From positions 1 through 64,000 of the forward strand of contig NZ_FNHZ01000001.1 in assembly GCF_900103815.1 (NCBI RefSeq): 64,000 nucleotides of DNA, written 5' to 3'. The notes under the pieces were generated by a model, which did no database searches, was not told the origin of the DNA, and was given only the letters and a program-made list of their open reading frames with translations. Position numbers and translations under genes: made by a program. Every line of letters starts with the position of its first letter. Position 1 is the first letter of the stretch. This DNA comes from Lachnospira pectinoschiza (GTDB lineage Bacteria > Bacillota > Clostridia > Lachnospirales > Lachnospiraceae). Positions 15,065-23,800 of the stretch are shown in pieces.

Positions 15065-17536
15065 ATGGCAATACATAAAGCTAGATTTGATAAAGAAGAG
15101 TTTAAAAAAGCCGTAGTTGGAAATTGTAAGTCTTTATACAGAAAAACATTAGACGAGGCAAGTCAGCAGCAAAGGTTTCAGTCAGTAGCTTATGCAGTAA
15201 AGGACTTAATTATGGATAAGTGGATTGCAACACATAAGCAGTATGACAAGGAAGATCCAAAGGTTGTTTATTATATGTCTATGGAGTTCTTAATGGGAAG
15301 AGCCCTTGGTAATAATATGATTAATCTTATGCAGTATAAGGAAATAAAGAAGGCCCTTGATGAACTTGGACTTGATGTTGATGAGATAGAAGATCAGGAA
15401 CCAGATCCAGCTCTTGGTAATGGCGGCCTTGGTAGACTTGCAGCATGTTTCCTTGATTCTTTAGCTACACTTGAATATCCATCTTATGGATGCGGTATCA
15501 GATATAGATATGGAATGTTTAAGCAGGAAATAAAGGATGGTTACCAGATTGAGACACCAGATGACTGGTTAAGAGAAGGTTATCCATTTGAAATAAAAAG
15601 ATCAGAGTATAGATACGAAGTAAAATTTGGCGGATATGTAAAGGTAGTTAAGGATGAGAAGACAGGACGTGAGAATTTCGTACAGGAAGACTATCGTTCA
15701 GTAATAGCAGTGCCTTATGACCTACCAATTTTAGGATATGGTAATAATACAGTTAATTCCCTTAGAATATGGGATGCAGAGCCAGTGGTAACTTTCAATT
15801 TAAATTCCTTTGATAAGGGCGATTATCAGAAGGCAATTGAAGAAGAAAACCTCGCAAAGAATATTGTTGAGGTACTTTATCCAAATGATAATCATTATGC
15901 AGGTAAGGAACTTAGATTAAAGCAGCAATATTTCTTTGTATCAGCATCAGTTCAAAGAGCAGTTGATAGATATAAGAATATGCATAATGGTGATGTTTCT
16001 AAGTTATATGAAAAGGTTACATTCCAACTTAATGATACACATCCAACAGTTACAGTTGCAGAACTTATGCGTATACTTATGGATGAGAATGGATTAGATT
16101 GGGATCAGGCATGGGATATTACAAGTAAGACTGTAGCTTACACAAACCATACAATTATGGCAGAAGCCCTTGAAAAATGGCCAATCGAACTCTTCTCAAG
16201 ATTATTACCTAGAATTTACCAAATCGTTGAGGAAATCAATAGAAGATTTGTAGAAGAAATCAAGGCTAAGTATCCAGGAGACCAGGAAAAGATTAGAAAG
16301 ATGGCCATTATTTATGATGGACAGGTAAAGATGGCTCACTTAGCAATTTGTGCCGGATATTCAGTAAATGGCGTTGCAAAACTTCACACTGAAATCTTAA
16401 AGAAGCAGGAATTAAAGGACTTCTATGAAATGATGCCAGAGAAATTTAATAATAAGACAAATGGTATCACACAGAGAAGATTCTTACTTCATGGTAACCC
16501 ACTTCTTGCAGAATGGATTACAGACAAGATTGGTGATGGCTGGATAACAGACCTTAAGCAGATCGACAAGTTATCACTTTATGTAGATGATAAAAAAGCT
16601 CAGCAAGAATTTATGAATATTAAATATAAGAATAAGGTAAGACTTGCAGAGTACATAAAGAAGTACAATGGAATTGATGTGGATCCTAACTCAATCTTTG
16701 ATGTTCAGGTTAAGAGATTACACGAATACAAGAGACAGTTATTAAACATTCTTCATGTAATGTACCTTTATAACAAGTTAAAGAGTGATCCAACTTTTGA
16801 TATGGAGCCAAGAACATTCATTTTTGGAGCTAAGGCAGCAGCTGGATATAGAATCGCTAAGCAGACAATTAAGCTTATTAATAATGTGGCAAATGTAATC
16901 AATAACGATGCTTCAATATCTGGCAAGATAAAGGTTGTCTTTATTGAAAACTACAGAGTATCAAACGGTGAGATAATCTTTGCGGCAGCAGATGTATCAG
17001 AACAGATTTCAACTGCATCAAAGGAAGCTTCAGGAACAGGTAACATGAAGTTTATGCTCAACGGTGCTATAACTCTTGGAACAATGGATGGTGCAAATGT
17101 AGAAATCGTACAGGAAGTTGGCGAAGAAAATGCAGTTATTTTCGGACTTAGCTCAGATGAGGTAATTAAGTACGAAAATGAAGGCGGATATGATCCAATG
17201 GAAATCTTTAATGAAGATCAGGATGTTAGAGAAGTTCTTATGGAACTCATTAATGGAAAGTATTCTGAAAATGATCCTGAAGAGTTTAGAGACATTTACA
17301 ATTCATTACTTAATTTCCAGGATGGAAGAAGAGCTGATATTTACTTTATCTTAAAGGATTTCAAGTCTTATGCTAAGGCACAGGAAGAAATTGATAAGAG
17401 ATATAAAGACAAGGCAGGCTGGGCTAAGACAGTAATGCTAAATACTGCTAAGTCAGGAAAGTTCTCATCAGATAGAACAATTGAAGAATATGTAAAAGAT
17501 ATTTGGAAGTTAGAAAAAGTTCATGTTGAGATGTAA
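15065..17536 (+). CDS. glgP: Glycogen/maltodextrin phosphorylase
   Basis: Phosphorolyses alpha-1,4-glucans to glucose-1-phosphate. The 823-aa length matches family GT35. Motifs: YYMSMEFLMGRAL (about residue 60), DPALGNGGLGRLAACFLDS (about residues 117-135, substrate/phosphate site), QLNDTHPTV, and the pyridoxal-phosphate lysine in EASGTGNMKFMLNG (Lys near residue 662). It is monocistronic, with its own promoter and a strong terminator. With the PTS transporter nearby it suggests storage and mobilisation of glucan, although no other glg gene is in the window. No allosteric N-terminal extension like the animal enzymes is evident. Confidence 0.97.
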   Translation: MAIHKARFDKEEFKKAVVGNCKSLYRKTLDEASQQQRFQSVAYAVKDLIMDKWIATHKQYDKEDPKVVYYMSMEFLMGRALGNNMINLMQYKEIKKALDELGLDVDEIEDQEPDPALGNGGLGRLAACFLDSLATLEYPSYGCGIRYRYGMFKQEIKDGYQIETPDDWLREGYPFEIKRSEYRYEVKFGGYVKVVKDEKTGRENFVQEDYRSVIAVPYDLPILGYGNNTVNSLRIWDAEPVVTFNLNSFDKGDYQKAIEEENLAKNIVEVLYPNDNHYAGKELRLKQQYFFVSASVQRAVDRYKNMHNGDVSKLYEKVTFQLNDTHPTVTVAELMRILMDENGLDWDQAWDITSKTVAYTNHTIMAEALEKWPIELFSRLLPRIYQIVEEINRRFVEEIKAKYPGDQEKIRKMAIIYDGQVKMAHLAICAGYSVNGVAKLHTEILKKQELKDFYEMMPEKFNNKTNGITQRRFLLHGNPLLAEWITDKIGDGWITDLKQIDKLSLYVDDKKAQQEFMNIKYKNKVRLAEYIKKYNGIDVDPNSIFDVQVKRLHEYKRQLLNILHVMYLYNKLKSDPTFDMEPRTFIFGAKAAAGYRIAKQTIKLINNVANVINNDASISGKIKVVFIENYRVSNGEIIFAAADVSEQISTASKEASGTGNMKFMLNGAITLGTMDGANVEIVQEVGEENAVIFGLSSDEVIKYENEGGYDPMEIFNEDQDVREVLMELINGKYSENDPEEFRDIYNSLLNFQDGRRADIYFILKDFKSYAKAQEEIDKRYKDKAGWAKTVMLNTAKSGKFSSDRTIEEYVKDIWKLEKVHVEM

Positions 17537-17565
17537 GATTTAAGAATAAAAAAATATTAAAGAAT

Positions 17566-17612
17566 AAAGCCTATAACCAGAGACGATAGTCAAAGGTTAT
17601 AGGCTTTTTATT
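17566..17612. terminator. Bidirectional terminator, glgP / haemolysin III
   Basis: Arms 17566-17578 and 17595-17607 (AAGCCTATAACC) followed by TTTTTA; the genes converge here. Confidence 0.8.
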
Positions 17613-17623
17613 TATAACTAATT

Positions 17624-18445
17624 CTACATTGTAGCAACGTAAGTAAAAATCATAATATAGTGGCAAAGACTTCCGGCCATTACAAAGAGGTGGAAAATCT
17701 CATGGCTGCCAAAATTTGGATGAGCCATATCAAACTTTACAGGCTTTAATGCATAAATAATTGCACCTACGCTATACATAACGCCACCAGCGAAAAGCCA
17801 GATAAAACCAGTCAATGGAACAGCTGCTAAAATCTGAGGAAAGGCCATAACGCATGTCCATCCCATAATTAGATAAATTACAGAAGAGACCCATTTTGGA
17901 CAAGTAACCCATAAAAGCTTAAAAGCAATAGCTACAAGGGCAAGTCCCCAAACAATGGAAAGCATTACATAACCCACTGTATTGTGAAGAGCCACAAGAC
18001 AAATAGGAGTGTAGCTTCCGGCAATTAAAACAGGAATCATGCTGTGGTCCAATTTTTTCAAAATCTTGTTAGCAGAAGCAGAAATATCATAAGAATGATA
18101 AGTTGTGCTAGCTGCATAAAGGGCAATCATACTAAGCATAAATACTGTAACGGAGATAACGTTGACAATATTGTTAGTAGTTGAAGCCTGATAAACCATA
18201 GCAGGCATAGCAATAATTGCTATAATCATGGCTATTAAATGAGTAATAGCGCTTCCTGGATCCTTTAATCTAAAATTACCCTTTTCCTTTAACTTATCAA
18301 AAGAAATAAGTCTAATGATGTGATTCTCCTTCTTGTGACGATAAACAGAATTGCCGCCGTAAGTATCACGAAGACGGAAAGTGTTCTTAAAGATTGAATT
18401 ATCAAGATTAATTGTACTGTTGTTCATAGGTCTTAAGTAGTCCAT
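17624..18445 (-). CDS. Haemolysin III / YqfA family membrane protein
   Basis: A 273-aa PAQR-superfamily membrane protein with seven hydrophobic segments from about residue 60 onward. Family motifs: the first-helix GSAITHLIAMI, ALYAASTTYHS (a metal-site histidine), KKLDHSMIPVLIAGSYTP, and the C-terminal HEIFHLFVMAGSLCHYIMI with metal-binding histidines. A soluble N-terminus of about 60 residues is longer than usual. A stronger AGAGGAGG precedes the MDYLRPM start, so the upstream in-frame ATG at 18514 is not used here. Despite the name, a haemolytic role is unproven; PAQR-like proteins affect membrane lipids. It is transcribed separately from the MerR gene behind it. Confidence 0.88.
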   Translation of the reverse strand: MDYLRPMNNSTINLDNSIFKNTFRLRDTYGGNSVYRHKKENHIIRLISFDKLKEKGNFRLKDPGSAITHLIAMIIAIIAMPAMVYQASTTNNIVNVISVTVFMLSMIALYAASTTYHSYDISASANKILKKLDHSMIPVLIAGSYTPICLVALHNTVGYVMLSIVWGLALVAIAFKLLWVTCPKWVSSVIYLIMGWTCVMAFPQILAAVPLTGFIWLFAGGVMYSVGAIIYALKPVKFDMAHPNFGSHEIFHLFVMAGSLCHYIMIFTYVATM

Positions 18446-18535
18446 ATTTATACCTCCTCTGTTAGCGATGTATATACTCTCTGCAATGCCTAGACTGTTG
18501 TAGTTACTAGACATGTAGTTATTAATTACTTGTGC

Positions 18536-18556
18536 ATGTAGTAATGAAAACTACAT
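18536..18556. promoter_or_regulatory. Inverted repeat in the haemolysin III 5' region (operator-like)
   Basis: ATGTAGT-N7-ACTACAT is a perfect 7-bp dyad a few bases downstream of the predicted start site, with another ACTACATG half site (plus-strand CATGTAGT) 15 bp further down the transcript. A regulator-binding role is inferred. Confidence 0.4.
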
Positions 18557-18566
18557 CTGTAAGACA

Positions 18567-18595
18567 ATAATACTACCACATTGTTGATAATGCAA
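18567..18595 (-). promoter_or_regulatory. Promoter of the haemolysin III gene
   Basis: Minus-strand TTGCAT (18595-18590), 17-bp spacer, TATTAT (18572-18567). The -35 is weak. Confidence 0.45.
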
Positions 18596-18619
18596 GTAAA
18601 AATATTCTAAAAGTATTTA

Positions 18620-18652
18620 CAAAAAAAGGGAAAATGTAAACATTTTCCCTTA
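18620..18652 (-). terminator. Terminator of the MerR gene
   Basis: The AGGGAAAATG hairpin (18627-18636 with 18641-18650) is followed on the - strand by a run of T. Confidence 0.75.
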
Positions 18653-18672
18653 AAAGCTATAAATATATGGAC

Positions 18673-19500
18673 CTATTTGCTGGAAACTGGAGCGCTAATT
18701 AAAATGTATAGCATCTCCTTTCCATCCTCAAAACACTTAGAAACAGCGACACCAATAATGTCACCATTAAGTGTAGAGTTAGTATCCTTCATAATCTGCA
18801 TGATGTTTTGGCTCAATTTGTGGAAAATTAGACAGCCATCTCCTTCGTTTAATTCATCAGTAGAAATCTTTTCCATACACATAATTGATTTAGTAGTTGG
18901 ATAATAGTGAACAAATTCATTAGTAGTTAAATTGACTTTCTCAGCTAAGTAGCCCTTAACGGCCCAACCAGAACAAAGAGTGTAGCTCTTATTATCGATG
19001 TCCTTTTTTTTCATAAGATAGATTCTTTGAACTTCGGGATAATCATAGATAAAGTTGTTTAAAATCTCCTGATGTTTTGCATCTTTAGCAAGCTTGCTAC
19101 CTTCAGAATAAAGACTGTAATATAGATCCACACAGTCCTTAAAATATGGCTGCGCCACACTGCTAGTAGCCTTTTGCATTAGTTTAATATCGTCCTTTAA
19201 ACGATGATGAATATTTTGTAAATTGGAGATGGTGTCTTCTAGTTCTTTCATTTTATCTTGGTATGCAGTAATATTTTCTTCCATTGAAAATGTGTTCATG
19301 GCCGCAAGTTCCTCATGGGAAAAGCCATATTTTCTAAGAAGTCTAGCATTAAGAGCTTGAAAAACACTTTCCTCATCATACATTCTATAGCTATTAGAAG
19401 GATCTCTGTCAGAAGTGAAATAGCCCATGTTCTCATAACGTCTTATGGTATTAGTGGACACATTCATAAGTCTTGCAAGATCACTGATTTTATATTTCAT
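18673..19500 (-). CDS. MerR-family transcriptional regulator
   Basis: A 275-aa MerR-type activator. The winged HTH occupies residues 1-75: MKYKISDLARLMNVSTNTIRRYENMGYF, then SNSYRMYDEE. A coiled coil follows (about residues 85-125, KMKELEDTISNLQNIHHRLKDDIKLM). The C-terminal 150 residues resemble an effector-binding domain, with AVKGYLAEKVNLTTNEFVHYYPT. It lacks the cysteine pattern of metal sensors, so a small-molecule ligand is likelier. The second ATG is chosen because AAAGGA is properly spaced from it. No target is proven; a MerR-type 19-bp-spacer promoter lies about 1 kb away in front of the pectinase gene. Confidence 0.88.
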   Translation of the reverse strand: MKYKISDLARLMNVSTNTIRRYENMGYFTSDRDPSNSYRMYDEESVFQALNARLLRKYGFSHEELAAMNTFSMEENITAYQDKMKELEDTISNLQNIHHRLKDDIKLMQKATSSVAQPYFKDCVDLYYSLYSEGSKLAKDAKHQEILNNFIYDYPEVQRIYLMKKKDIDNKSYTLCSGWAVKGYLAEKVNLTTNEFVHYYPTTKSIMCMEKISTDELNEGDGCLIFHKLSQNIMQIMKDTNSTLNGDIIGVAVSKCFEDGKEMLYILISAPVSSK

Positions 19501-19698
19501 AAAATCCATCCTTTCTTATAGTTAGTATTTTGTTTGATGAATAAATATTCACATCATTAATTTTAGACGAAAACATAAAAAAGAGCAAAACAAAAATGAC
19601 CTAAATTCTAAAATAAAATTGTAGTAAATTGAATTATGTGCTATCATGCAAAGAGATGAAGGGGCGCGTAATGGAATAGAATACTGGAGGATTAAATA

Positions 19699-20541
19699 TT
19701 GTTTGCTAGAAAATATACTTATGATTGGACAATGATTGATATACATAATCACATGCTCTTTGGAGTGGATGATGGCTCTAGAAATTTAGAAATGTCTATG
19801 GAGATGTTAAAGATTGCTAGAGAAGATGGGATTTGGGACATTGTTATAACTCCCCATTATTCACCTAAAAGAGGTAAGGCACCATATGAATTGATCCTAA
19901 GAAATTTTAATACACTCCAAAGAAAAGTGGCAAAGGAGATGCCAGAATTATCTTTATATCTCGGACGAGAAGTCTATTATAGCTCAGATATTTTTGAGGA
20001 TGTGGAAAATGTAAAAGATCCCGAGACAAAAAAGTTTGAATATGAATGGGGCAAAGAAGACGATAGTAAAAATGATTATAGAATGAAAGATCTAATGGGA
20101 ATTAGAATGTGCGCTACTAGAAACATTTTATTAGAGTTTTCCTTTATCACAGATTTTGAAACTATAAAAAGAGGAGTTACAGATTGCTTTTTAGCGGGCT
20201 TTCAGCCAATTGTAGCTCATGTGGAAAGATATGCCTGCATTGCAGAAAAGCCAATGCTTATAAAAGAGCTAAGGGAAATGGGAGCATACATTCAGATAAA
20301 TGCTGATTCCCTATTTGCAAGTGGAAGAACTAATACAAGACGCTGTGCAAAAAAATTGATAAAAAATTACCTGGTGGATTTTGTGGCTAGCGACGCTCAT
20401 AACCTAACAAGTAGAGTTCCCGTACTTTCCGCTGCTAGAGACTATGTTACAAGACATTGTTCTGAAGAGTACTCAAGAAACATTTTCAGAGAAAATGCTA
20501 AGAAAATAATTATCGATAAATACATAAAAAATACAATTTAA
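19699..20541 (+). CDS. CpsB/CapC-type PHP tyrosine phosphatase
   Basis: A 280-aa Mn-dependent tyrosine phosphatase of the CpsB/YwqE group, which dephosphorylates the BY-kinase controlling capsule chain length. The PHP metal motifs are visible: MIDIHNHMLFGVDDGS (residues 12-27), ITPHYSP (about residue 53), PIVAHVERY (about 173) and VASDAHNL (about 234). The reading frame starts at TTG (19699), 8 nt after a GGAGG. The ATG at codon 12 matches the usual family N-terminus but has no RBS, so TTG is preferred, with some doubt. No BY-kinase gene is adjacent; the glycan genes at both ends of the window are possible clients. Confidence 0.88.
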   Translation: MFARKYTYDWTMIDIHNHMLFGVDDGSRNLEMSMEMLKIAREDGIWDIVITPHYSPKRGKAPYELILRNFNTLQRKVAKEMPELSLYLGREVYYSSDIFEDVENVKDPETKKFEYEWGKEDDSKNDYRMKDLMGIRMCATRNILLEFSFITDFETIKRGVTDCFLAGFQPIVAHVERYACIAEKPMLIKELREMGAYIQINADSLFASGRTNTRRCAKKLIKNYLVDFVASDAHNLTSRVPVLSAARDYVTRHCSEEYSRNIFRENAKKIIIDKYIKNTI

Positions 20542-20566
20542 ATACAGGAAAAATCCCCCCAAAGCG

Positions 20567-20597
20567 TTGACCTTGACATTGTGTCAGACTTTATAAT
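20567..20597 (+). promoter_or_regulatory. MerR-type promoter (19-bp spacer) before the pectinase gene
   Basis: TTGACC (20567-20572), a 19-bp spacer containing the dyad TGACA-TTG-TGTCA, and a perfect TATAAT (20592-20597). A lengthened spacer with a central dyad is the hallmark of promoters twisted open by MerR-family activators. It lies about 1 kb from the MerR gene in this window. The link is inferred. Confidence 0.6.
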
Positions 20598-20677
20598 TAA
20601 TATACAACTAGTAGATGATGTATGTGTAGCAAGTACATTTTCTATTCATCTTAGATTACCCGCATTCTCTAAGGTGG

Positions 20678-20703
20678 TTTTAAAGAGCATTCGCTCTTTA
20701 AAA
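20678..20703 (+). promoter_or_regulatory. Perfect hairpin in the pectinase leader
   Basis: TTTTAAAGAGC-ATTC-GCTCTTTAAAA is an 11-bp perfect stem with a 4-nt loop and no following T-run, so it is a structural or RNA-stabilising element rather than a normal terminator. Confidence 0.6.
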
Positions 20704-20758
20704 TAGTTGTCACTTATTCTAACAGGGGTGTTAGCAATTTATTATTGGGGAGGATTAT

Positions 20759-20794
20759 ATGTCTAATAGGCATAGAAATCTATTATGGATGTAA
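20759..20794 (+). CDS. Leader peptide of the pectinase gene (11 aa)
   Basis: A mini-ORF, MSNRHRNLLWM, with a strong GGGGAGGA 5 nt before its ATG. Its last five codons form the 5' arm of the following terminator hairpin and its stop codon falls in the loop, so ribosome position would change whether the terminator forms. This is the arrangement of a translational attenuator. No classical run of one amino-acid codon is present (two Leu and two Arg in eleven), so the sensed signal is unknown. It is too short for normal gene finding; its reality rests on the RBS and the geometry. Confidence 0.5.
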   Translation: MSNRHRNLLWM

Positions 20795-20817
20795 TTTATC
20801 TGTGATAGATTTTTTTT
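20777..20817 (+). terminator. Attenuator terminator in the pectinase leader
   Basis: Arms 20777-20790 and 20798-20811 give a 14-bp stem (three G-U pairs) with a 7-nt loop, directly followed by a T-run ending at 20817. It stands between the MerR-type promoter and the coding start, so it must be read through for expression. Confidence 0.7.
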
Positions 20818-20868
20818 GCACTAATCTTAGAATTTTCCTCTTACGTTTTTAAGGGAGGACAACTAAAT

Positions 20869-23800
20869 ATGAAACACAGATCAAAGAAAAGTTTGATTCG
20901 TCGTATCGGTAGTAGTGTTTGTGCAGCTTTAATGGCAGTGACTACAGTTTTTGGTAGCGTTTCATTTGCCAATGCAGAAACAACTTCACAGACAAGCTCT
21001 TCTAAAATCGAAGTTTGGGATTTCGGTGGTGTTGAAGAGTCTGGTTCAAACTATACTAATTATATTAGTACAGATTTCTGGGACAATTACGGTGATTTAG
21101 GCTCAAATGGTAAGTTCGCATCAACAACAAGTTATAGTTGGGGAGATTTAACTCTTTACTATAATGGAAATGATAGAGTTTACTATTCAGGTAGCAAGAA
21201 TGCTGGTAGTAGTGCATTAGCAACAACAAGCTATAGTGATGGCTATACTGCTAATGGTATGTACTATGCAAATGGTACCGGTGGAGAGGCTAGACGTTAT
21301 ATAGAGATAAAAAATGTAGAGGCAGGAGAAAAGATTATAGTCTATATGGCAGCAAGTAACGGTGCTAGCTCTACATTATACTTTACTTACGAGGGAGAAG
21401 ATGCTAGTCAGAATGATACAGCATCCTTTACTAATAAGGGAGCAAAGTATGAATTTATCGCTCAGTATGACGGCAATTATAAGATTTATACAGATGGTTC
21501 TGCAGGAAAGCCTATTTATAACAGAGTAGTTAGAGTTCCAGGAGTTGCGGTTACTGGACAGCTTGACTTACAGGGCGCAGATATCAGTGATTACAGTTTA
21601 AACTTTACATGTACAAGCACAGGTGCTACAACTGTTGCTACAGTAAATTCAGACGGAACATTTAGCGTTTGCCTTGCAGCAGACGAAGAATATACAGCAA
21701 GCCTTAGTGGGGCACAGGGATTTGGCCCAACTAATGATTCAAAGCTTGTTACAACAACAATGGATGAGGCCCTAACAGGTAAATCTAATGTAGTAATCAA
21801 GATTGAGCCAAAGAGTGTATTCCAGTATACAGGTAAAATCACAGGATTTGATTCAAACTATGATTTATCAAAGTTTGCAGTAGTAATGGAAGCAGATGAA
21901 GATTCACTTGCAGATGATGTTACATTAGACATTGCAGATGATGGTAGCTTCTCAGCAACACTTGAACCAGATGTTAAGTATAGTGCAACTCTTTATGGAG
22001 TAAATGATTACGAAATTCTTTCAGGTGGACAAGTTGAATCTAGTGAAGCAGTTAATGAAGATATCGTTGTTGGTAAGAAGGCTCTTTACAATGTAACAGG
22101 TAACTTCACAGGCAATGGTTCAACAGTTCCAACAAGCATTAAGTTTATTAATGTAGATGATTCTTACGAATATGTTGGTAAGATTTCTAATAACGGATAT
22201 AGCGTTTCACTTCGTGATGGTTCATACAGCCTCGAAGTAGAAATTGATGGTTATAGAACAACAACTCACGTAGTTGTTAATGGTGCAGATGTATCTAAGG
22301 ATATTATGTTTGTATCAACACAGGCAAAGGATGCAATTAGCTTAGTATCTGATATTTATGTTGGTTACGAAGATAAGGGCAGCTTAAATTACAACACAGT
22401 AAATGAGGCAGTTGAAGCAGCTTCTTTAATGAACCCAAGTTCAGAAGAAGAAAGAGTAACAATTCATATCGCTCCTGGTACATACAGAGAGCAGGTAGTT
22501 GTTTCAACACCTTACATTTCTTTTGTAAATGATTCTAACGAAGAAGTATTACTTACATGGTATTACGGAATTGGTTACAAGTACTACAGTGTAGATTCAA
22601 CTGGTTTCTATAACGAAGAAGATGCATACGATAAGTATGATAAGAACACAGCAGCAAAATGGGGCGCTTCAGTATATGTAAATGGTAAGGCAACAGGATT
22701 TAGAGCATCAGGAATTACATTTGAAGCATCATTTAACAGATATATCACAGATGAAGAATTAGAAGATGGCGTAGAAGTTAGCGGCCTTGAAAGCATTAGA
22801 TTTGAAAGAAAATATGGTGCTGACGTAACTTCAAAGACAGCAACAGAGAGAGCAACAGCATTTGCAGTAGAAGCAACAAACGTAGAATTAGTTGATTGTT
22901 CTTTCCTTGGAAGTCAGGATACACTTTACACAGGTAATACAAATGCTAATCTTTACTTCCTAAACTGCCACATTGAAGGTAACACAGATTATATCTTTGG
23001 TGATGGTAATTGCGTATTTGATGCATGTGACCTTTGCTTCTATGGATATAGCACAGGTTCAGTTGGTGGTTATATTACAGCTATGAAGCCTAATTCTACA
23101 GCAGGTTATTTATTTAGAAACTGTACAATCTCAGCTAATGATGATTTAACAGTTACAAAAGGTTACCTTGGTAGACCTTGGGGTGAGAACGCTAACGTTA
23201 CATTCCTTAATACAAAGGTAGAGGGTGATTTAATCCTTGATGAAGGCTGGACACAGATGAGTGGTCATCAGCCAGAAGCTGCAAACTACAAAGAATACAA
23301 CACAGTTTATACAGATGGTAGTGCAGTTGATTTATCTAAGCGTGTAACAGGGGTAATTGATGAAGCGACAGCTAAGACAATTTCTGTATCAGATTACTTT
23401 GGTGATTGGATTCCAGCAAGCTATGTAACAGAAACTGCTACAGTAAGCTTTGTTACAGTACCATATGTAGTTGATAATGGTGATATTAATGCACCTTACC
23501 CAGGACATACATTAACAGCAGCTTATGACTTAGGTGATAACATGGCTGCAGATGCTTCAGTAATTAGATGGTACCTTGTATCAGATGATGGAAGCGAAGA
23601 ATTAGTAAAGACAGCAACAGCAACATCAGATGTAACATATCAGATTTCAAAGGATGCTGTTGGAAAGCATGTTAAGCTTGTAGTTGAACCACAGACAATT
23701 TCAGGTAATGTGGGCGAAGCTATGAGTTATACAGTAGAAGCTTTTGTAAGAGATGGTTATGAAGATCCAACAGGAGCAGTAACAGATCCAACAATTGGTG

